Below the pieces are notes generated by a model. It ran no database searches. It was not told the DNA's origin and saw only the letters and a list, made by a program, of their open reading frames with translations. A stretch of 48,516 nt of DNA from Deltaproteobacteria bacterium (GTDB lineage: Bacteria > Myxococcota > Kuafuiibacteriia > Kuafuiibacteriales > Kuafuiibacteriaceae): positions 1-48,516 of the forward strand of contig WYAZ01000080.1 of the NCBI GenBank assembly GCA_011526105.1, read 5' to 3'. Shown here piece by piece: positions 44,092 to 48,516 of the stretch. How positions within the stretch are numbered: the stretch's first letter is position 1; each line of letters begins with the position of its first letter. A program made the translations under genes and the position numbers.

Positions 44092-44856
44092 CTACTGGAA
44101 CTCGTACTCGAAGGCGGTGGGCAAAAAGACCGAGGCAAAAAAGCCTACGACCATGAGGTTTTGCAGGGTCGACGCGTTGTTCCGATCCTCGATGAACATG
44201 TAGTTGCGGAGCTCCGCTCGCACCGTGAGCCACTTGTTCACGAAGTAGCGCTGGCCGATGCCGATGTTGAATGCGGGGTTGACGCCTTCGTCGGTGCCGA
44301 ACACACCCGGCCCGCCCGTCACATAGGTGTCGAAGTGGAGGATCCCATCACCGAGGAGCGAGATCTTGCCGTACAGAGGGGCCCACGTGAGATCGACGTC
44401 GGCGTGAAACTGAAACTCGGGCGGGTTCTCTAGGATGGCGCCCGCCTGCGTCCGAATGATCCTGACGATGTTCTTCTCGAGGCTCGCGACGACGAAGCCG
44501 CCCCGCGCTTCGATCGCGAGCGAGTCCACGAAGTGATAGGAGAGTGATCCGCCCACCACCATGTGTGTGAAGAACGGGTCGTTGAGGTCGAAGCCGAAGT
44601 AAGGAAAGAGCTCGAGCCGCTCCTTCTTGAGGAAGACCTTGCGCTGAACCGCCTTGATGCGATCCGACAAGTCGTCTTCGGCTTCTCGCTTGGCCTTGTT
44701 CGCTTCCTCGGACTCGGCGCCGGCCGTGGTAGATTCCGAACTATCCTCCGTCGAGGTCGCGTTCGGATCGTCCTGCGCCTGCGCAGGAGAGACGAGACCG
44801 AGAAGGAGGACGCCAATGGCAATCGTAAGTAGGCCGTTCTGCACGCTTTTCTCCAC
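44092..44856 (-). CDS. gltB: Outer-membrane beta-barrel protein, GltB/NfsB-like
   Basis: GTG 44856 gives 254 residues, with GTG 44844 as an alternative. The signal peptide ends AQAQ (about 27). A Ser/Glu/Ala-rich acidic and helical segment (about 30-75) precedes alternating amphipathic strands (about 80-254) such as GGSLSYHFVDSLAIEARGGF and IGIGQRYFVNKWLTVRAELR. It ends with the C-terminal aromatic FEYEFQ of an outer-membrane barrel. M. xanthus GltA/GltB and NfsA/NfsB are barrels of this kind and size in the same complex. Only one barrel gene is present here, so whether it is A- or B-type is uncertain. Confidence 0.65.
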   Translation of the reverse strand: MEKSVQNGLLTIAIGVLLLGLVSPAQAQDDPNATSTEDSSESTTAGAESEEANKAKREAEDDLSDRIKAVQRKVFLKKERLELFPYFGFDLNDPFFTHMVVGGSLSYHFVDSLAIEARGGFVVASLEKNIVRIIRTQAGAILENPPEFQFHADVDLTWAPLYGKISLLGDGILHFDTYVTGGPGVFGTDEGVNPAFNIGIGQRYFVNKWLTVRAELRNYMFIEDRNNASTLQNLMVVGFFASVFLPTAFEYEFQ

Positions 44857-44959
44857 AGTTCTTCCCGCCTATGCGAGACCGGGGCCGATGCTAAGCGGAC
44901 TCGCAGTTTCTCGCAAACCTACGACCAAGGACGAGGGGCGCCCTGGGGGAACCACCGCC

Positions 44960-45028
44960 ATGTCGCAGAAGACGTTCAGACGCCAACTGGACCAGCGTTT
45001 CGGGTCCGGCGATAAAGCACGGAAGTGA
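44960..45028 (+). CDS. Small ORF, 22 residues, overlapping the next start
   Basis: ATG 44960 encodes a basic 22-residue peptide (MSQKTFRRQLDQRF at its start). Its stop overlaps the GTG start of the Cys-rich lipoprotein (GTGA), as in translationally coupled leader ORFs. Codon bias is fairly good. No family is recognised. The longer open frame from 44654 is antisense to gltB and is not supported. Confidence 0.35.
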   Translation: MSQKTFRRQLDQRFGSGDKARK

Positions 45029-45549
45029 GCCTCGACAGAAGTCTACTCTGGGTCGCGCCACTCGTATGGGCGCTCGTTCTCGTCGGCTGCAAGAATGAAG
45101 ACACCGGCGAGTGCTGTCTGCCCATCACCCCCGACAAACAGGACGCCATCCCCGTTCCCGACGATCCGGATGATGGGGCGCCCAGGGACGTGATTCGGCG
45201 TGATCCGGCCTTCGACTGCGACGCGCTCACCTGCGTCAGCTTTCAGGGCGGAGAGCCTTCGTGCACCCGCAAGTGCGGCGGCGAGGGCGAGTGCCCCGAA
45301 GGCTTCGTCTGCCAGAGTGTCCTCCAGTCCACCTACTGCGACTTCGACCAAACCACGCCGGAGACGGATGACGACTGCAGGCCCAGCTCCATTCTTCCCA
45401 CCGACCTCTTCTGTGTTCGCCAAGTCTGCGCTACCGACGCCGAGTGCCCCGACGACTTCGTCTGCGAGTTGATCTCGGCTGGCAGCGGCACGGTCGAGGA
45501 TCCGGCTGTCCGGCAGTGTGTGAAGGCATCCCACAAATGCCAGCCTTGA
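45025..45549 (+). CDS. Cys-rich lipoprotein, unknown
   Basis: GTG 45025 gives 174 residues. The lipobox LVGC has Cys22 as the lipid-modified residue. The mature part has about sixteen Cys, many in patterns such as CTRKCGGEGECPEGFVC and CATDAECPDDFVC (dual CxxDxECPxxFVC knots), a disulfide-rich arrangement common in myxobacterial surface proteins. It probably lies on the outer membrane. It is divergent from the glt locus and precedes a VWA protein on the same strand, so the two may cooperate; this is inference only. Confidence 0.7.
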   Translation: MSLDRSLLWVAPLVWALVLVGCKNEDTGECCLPITPDKQDAIPVPDDPDDGAPRDVIRRDPAFDCDALTCVSFQGGEPSCTRKCGGEGECPEGFVCQSVLQSTYCDFDQTTPETDDDCRPSSILPTDLFCVRQVCATDAECPDDFVCELISAGSGTVEDPAVRQCVKASHKCQP

Positions 45550-45639
45550 GCGCCTGGACCCCCGAGCGGGCCTGAGCGGAATACTCGGGTTCCCGACTCC
45601 CGTTGCCACGGACACGACCCGGGGGCCCTCCGCTTCCGG

Positions 45640-45645
45640 TATCAT
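45640..45645 (+). promoter_or_regulatory. Candidate -10 element (TATCAT) before the VWA gene
   Basis: TATCAT lies 47 bases before ATG 45693, in the 143-base gap after the lipoprotein. No clear -35 is seen. Confidence 0.25.
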
Positions 45646-45692
45646 CGCTTGGCATAGAACGCTCGGCGCTCTCGTTCGTTGAGAGGAGTACG

Positions 45693-47129
45693 ATGAATCG
45701 GACCAAAGCTTTATTCGGCACTGCGATCGGCCTCTTGGCGGGAGCGATCGCCCTCGACCTGCTGATGTCCCGTGCGGACACCACCTCTTGGGGCCCAGAA
45801 CCCGTTCCCCAGGTCCCCGAGCCGATTCCCCCGCCCCCTCTGCCCACGGGAGCGTCGCGCGAGTTCCGGATCGGAGATCGAATCGAGCTCGAAGGTGTGC
45901 TCTCCCACGAAAACATCCTTCGGGGTCATGACCGCGAGCTGTTTCTCAGGTTCTCGCTCGATGCGAAGCCGGGACAGAAGGCCGAACGAGCCCCGGTGGC
46001 GGTCGCGATCGTCATGGACCGCTCGGGTTCCATGGCCGGCGACAAGATCGCCAAGACCCGCGAAGCCGCCAAGGCGATCGTGAGTCGGCTCAGCCCGCGT
46101 GATCGCGTCACGCTCGTCTCGTACGCGACCGACTACAGCGTCGACTTGCCGCTGACCGCGGTGACCGACTCCAACCGCGCCTACGTCCTGGGGGTCATCG
46201 ACGAGGTGCTCGACGGCGGAGGCACCAACCTCTCGGGCGGGCTCGAGGCCGGACTCGGGCAGCTCGAGGGCGTCGCCCGAGAAGGCTTCATCGCCCGAGT
46301 GGTGCTCATGTCCGATGGCAACGCCAATCAAGGCATCACCGACCTCCCCACGCTCAACCGCAGGGCGCGCCGCGCACGAGACGCAGGCGTCACAATCTCG
46401 AGTCTCGGCATCGGGGTCGACTTCAACGAGGACCTGATGAGCGGCATCGCAGAGAGCGCGGGCGGCGCGTACTACTACGCAAAAAACGGAACCGACGTCG
46501 CGAGCGCCCTCAATCGCGAGTTCGAATCCCTCGCCGCCCTCGCCGCCCGACAGGTCGAGGTCTCGCTGACCCTCGCCCCGGGCACTCGCATCGCCGAGGT
46601 GTACGGCTACGAGACCGAAGTGCGAGACGGAAGAACGGTGATCCTGGTCGGTGACATGCGAGATGGAGAGCAGCGTCAGGCGGTCCTGAGGCTGATGGTC
46701 TCTGGCACCTCGAGCGACGAGCAGGCGGTCAGCGGGGTTCGGCTCTCCTACGGAACGGTCGACCTTGGGATGCAGACCTTTGTGGCCGCGCTGTCGGCCC
46801 GCGTCGTGAGCGACGCGAGCCAGCTCGAAGACGGGGTGCGCAACGACGTGCTCGAAGCGGCCTATGCGGCGATGGCGGCGTCGGAGCGCACTCGTGCAGC
46901 GCGCGCCTTCGAGTCCGGCGACAGGTCCAAGGCGAAGGTCACTTTGCAGAAGCAGCTGACCGACACCCGCAAGGCGGCGGCAAGGCTCGGCAGCCAGGCC
47001 CTCATGGACCAGGCCGAACGCATCGAGAGCGCCATCCAGAACTTCGAGGTCTATGCGCCCAGCTCCGCGGCCGGTCGCGACCTCATCAAGTCGGAGAAGC
47101 TCGAGGCCAAGAAGGCCCAACGTTACTAG
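45693..47129 (+). CDS. Membrane-anchored VWA-domain protein
   Basis: ATG 45693 has GAGAGGAG 4 bases upstream and gives 478 residues. A hydrophobic segment (about 7-26) exports or anchors it. A Pro-rich linker follows. A beta domain with an EGVLSHENILRG segment (about 55-95) precedes the VWA domain (about 100-275), whose MIDAS is complete in outline: DRSGS (about 109-113), GGGTNLSGG and LMSDGN. A further beta-rich region and a helical end (about 380-470) follow. VWA domains bind protein ligands through a metal. It resembles YfbK-like periplasmic VWA proteins, and is also next to the glt locus, where M. xanthus uses the VWA lipoprotein CglB. Confidence 0.8.
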   Translation: MNRTKALFGTAIGLLAGAIALDLLMSRADTTSWGPEPVPQVPEPIPPPPLPTGASREFRIGDRIELEGVLSHENILRGHDRELFLRFSLDAKPGQKAERAPVAVAIVMDRSGSMAGDKIAKTREAAKAIVSRLSPRDRVTLVSYATDYSVDLPLTAVTDSNRAYVLGVIDEVLDGGGTNLSGGLEAGLGQLEGVAREGFIARVVLMSDGNANQGITDLPTLNRRARRARDAGVTISSLGIGVDFNEDLMSGIAESAGGAYYYAKNGTDVASALNREFESLAALAARQVEVSLTLAPGTRIAEVYGYETEVRDGRTVILVGDMRDGEQRQAVLRLMVSGTSSDEQAVSGVRLSYGTVDLGMQTFVAALSARVVSDASQLEDGVRNDVLEAAYAAMAASERTRAARAFESGDRSKAKVTLQKQLTDTRKAAARLGSQALMDQAERIESAIQNFEVYAPSSAAGRDLIKSEKLEAKKAQRY

Positions 47130-47161
47130 CGCGGACCGACCGCGAAGAGACGAGTCACACG

Positions 47162-48388
47162 ATGGAGAAGGCGCTCACGAAACAGTCGACCGGCGGGGGC
47201 GCCCTCTCCACCCTTGGATTCAGCGACCACACCACCTTCCAGATGAACGTCGGACGCTCGGTGCTCGGCGCCTCGGCGGGAGCCCTGATCGCGGACATGG
47301 CGGCTCGCATGGTCGCCGGCACCGGGACCGCACCCTTCTCCGCAGTGGTCATCGGACTCGCGACCGGCGCTCTGGCGGCGGTCGCGTCTAGAGGCGGAAG
47401 AGGCTGGCTTTCGGCCGCGATGGGCGGCGCCCTCGGACTGGCGGGCGGGATCCTCCACACCCTCTCGACCCCCGCCTTCCCGTGGTTCGGTGCGCTGCTG
47501 CTCGGCTTCGCCGCCGCTCCGGTGCTCGCACGCGGCGAGAGCCCGACGAAGATGGCGGTCACGGGAGCGATGACCGGATGCCTCGCCTACTTCGGGCTCT
47601 ACGTGGCCTCGGTCCTACAAGCGAAAGGCATCTTGGGCTCCGTGGTTCCCGGCCCGCTCGCCACCGCGCTCGCGGGCGGTGCGGCGGGGCTGTTCCTCGG
47701 ATTGGGCGCCACCCCAAAACATCTCGCGGCCAAAAAAGATCCGGTGGAGCTCGCCTACAAACGAGCGCTGATGGTGAAGGACACCGAGATCCACGAGATC
47801 CTCGAGCGCTCGATGCGGCTCTATCTCATGGTTCGGGACGACCTCGCGGCGCGGGCGACCACCGGGACCGAACGCGAGCTCAGAGGTCGTGTCTCCGAGC
47901 TCGCGATGCGCATCCTTCACATCGCGCATCAGTGTCGAACGATTCAGTCCGACCTCGGGGCCGCACCGGCCTCGGAGCTGGAGGAACGCATCGATAATCT
48001 CCGCTCGAAGGCTGCGGCCACCAGCGACAAGGCGGCGCGAGCCACCTTCCTGGCGACCGTGGAGAGTCTCGAGGCCCAGAAGGCCTCCGTCGACTCCATC
48101 GCCCGGGGACTCGAACGCGTCCTCGCCCGGCTTCACGCCAACGTGGCCTTACTCGACAAGGTTCGCTTCTCGCTCGTACACGCGAGAAGCGCGAGCGCGG
48201 AGCTGATGGGAGGCGACGCATCGCCGCTCATCGACACCATCGACGAGCTGTCCAAGGAGCTCGACGCGACCTCGCAGGCGGTCGGGGAGGTGTTCGGCGC
48301 GGACTCGGATCCAACCTCCGTCTCGATGACCATCGAGGGGGATATGGCCAAGGTGATGCTCGACTCCGGCGAAGAGCCGGAGCTCTAG
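47162..48388 (+). CDS. Unrecognised membrane and coiled-coil protein
   Basis: ATG 47162 with GAAGAGACGAG about 10 bases upstream gives 408 residues. Four to six hydrophobic helices (about 32-52, 58-78, 81-100, 104-118, 125-150, 155-180) are rich in Gly and Ala. A soluble C-terminal part (about 190-395) is mainly helical and coiled-coil-like (for example LEERIDNLRSKAAATSDKA and LEAQKASVDSIARGLERV). The last residues are acidic. No family is recognised. It begins 32 bases after the VWA gene and is probably in the same transcript. Confidence 0.65.
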   Translation: MEKALTKQSTGGGALSTLGFSDHTTFQMNVGRSVLGASAGALIADMAARMVAGTGTAPFSAVVIGLATGALAAVASRGGRGWLSAAMGGALGLAGGILHTLSTPAFPWFGALLLGFAAAPVLARGESPTKMAVTGAMTGCLAYFGLYVASVLQAKGILGSVVPGPLATALAGGAAGLFLGLGATPKHLAAKKDPVELAYKRALMVKDTEIHEILERSMRLYLMVRDDLAARATTGTERELRGRVSELAMRILHIAHQCRTIQSDLGAAPASELEERIDNLRSKAAATSDKAARATFLATVESLEAQKASVDSIARGLERVLARLHANVALLDKVRFSLVHARSASAELMGGDASPLIDTIDELSKELDATSQAVGEVFGADSDPTSVSMTIEGDMAKVMLDSGEEPEL

Positions 48389-48431
48389 CGCTCATCTCAA
48401 AACCCCCTCGGTCGCGATTTCGGCCGATCCG

Positions 48432-48508
48432 CGTCGGCCCGCCGTGTTGGGCCTCCTCGCGTTATCGCAGGATAGCGCATTCGTCGGCCCGCCTTGCGGG
48501 CCTCGCGT
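48432..48508. repeat. Direct repeat of two GC-rich hairpins with a third between
   Basis: The unit CGTCGGCCCGCC...GGGCCTC occurs at 48432 and again at 48482. The second copy has a perfect stem GGCCCGC/GCGGGCC (48486-48502); the first has GGCCC/GGGCC with a longer loop. Between them GCGTTATC/GATAGCGC (48459-48478) forms a third hairpin with one G-T pair. It follows the last gene by about 45 bases and could be a terminator-like or repetitive palindromic element that continues past the window. Confidence 0.6.
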
Positions 48509-48516
48509 CTTGGCCG

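Overview
The window is high-GC DNA (about two thirds G+C by eye) with strong G/C bias at third codon positions. It most likely comes from a myxobacterium or close relative (Myxococcota, formerly Deltaproteobacteria). Four things point there: a MYXO-CTERM-type sorting tail (Cys-x-Cys, membrane segment, Arg-rich end) on the phosphoesterase at 25337-27154; a Ser/Thr kinase with the myxobacterial-style HRDVAPSN catalytic loop; many exported lipoproteins with Asp/Ala/Gly/Pro linkers after the lipid-modified Cys; and a six-gene locus with the content and order of the M. xanthus Glt (gliding) / Nfs (spore coat) trans-envelope machinery. I see no rRNA, tRNA or CRISPR array. No stretch longer than about 300 bases lacks a gene.

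Layout. 1-73: end of an insertion sequence whose transposase runs off the left edge. 117-2536: a 5'-truncated zincin-like protein, a lipoprotein with a probable 3' frameshift, and a tiny ORF. 2586-8032: an alpha-2-macroglobulin-like protein split into two separately exported halves; the thioester Cys is replaced. 8097-10103: a ferritin-like DUF455 / ATP-grasp fusion with a REP-like repeat inside its reading frame; a second copy lies just upstream. 10128-16176: surface or periplasmic lipoproteins (a kelch protein and three consecutive minus-strand beta-propeller-like proteins) with a hydrolase remnant between them. 16149-18848: Dps, an alpha/beta hydrolase, a DUF1801 protein and an unrecognised protein. 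18852-20678: a large lipoprotein. 20891-24211: sdhCAB, the one classical metabolic operon. 24231-27154: an unrecognised cytosolic protein and the sorted phosphoesterase. 27230-29964: a transmembrane kinase coupled to a TPR/PEGA protein. 29978-31660: a Gly-rich lipoprotein with a 15-bp minisatellite. 31855-34060: two transporters (an SLC13/ArsB-like permease and a DmeF-like metal exporter). 34146-34778: a hypothetical protein.

34803-44856 is the most notable block. Read on the minus strand it encodes an outer-membrane beta-barrel (GltB/NfsB-like), a periplasmic repeat protein (GltC-like), a long TPR protein (GltD/AgmU-like), a TPR lipoprotein (GltE/AglT-like), a small secreted protein (GltF/CglF-like) and an FHA-transmembrane-AgmX/PglI protein (GltG-like). 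The first four overlap or abut, so they are probably co-translated. Together they could span the outer membrane, periplasm and inner membrane and report to cytosolic phospho-signalling through the FHA domain. The energising AglRQS-type motor and the GltH/I/J parts are not in the window. Divergent from this locus lie a Cys-rich lipoprotein, a VWA-domain protein with an apparently intact MIDAS, and a membrane/coiled-coil protein (45025-48388), followed by tandem hairpins at the right edge.

Several genes lack a Shine-Dalgarno sequence. Instead they carry a TAGRNT-like hexamer 6-11 nt before the start codon, which suggests leaderless transcription.
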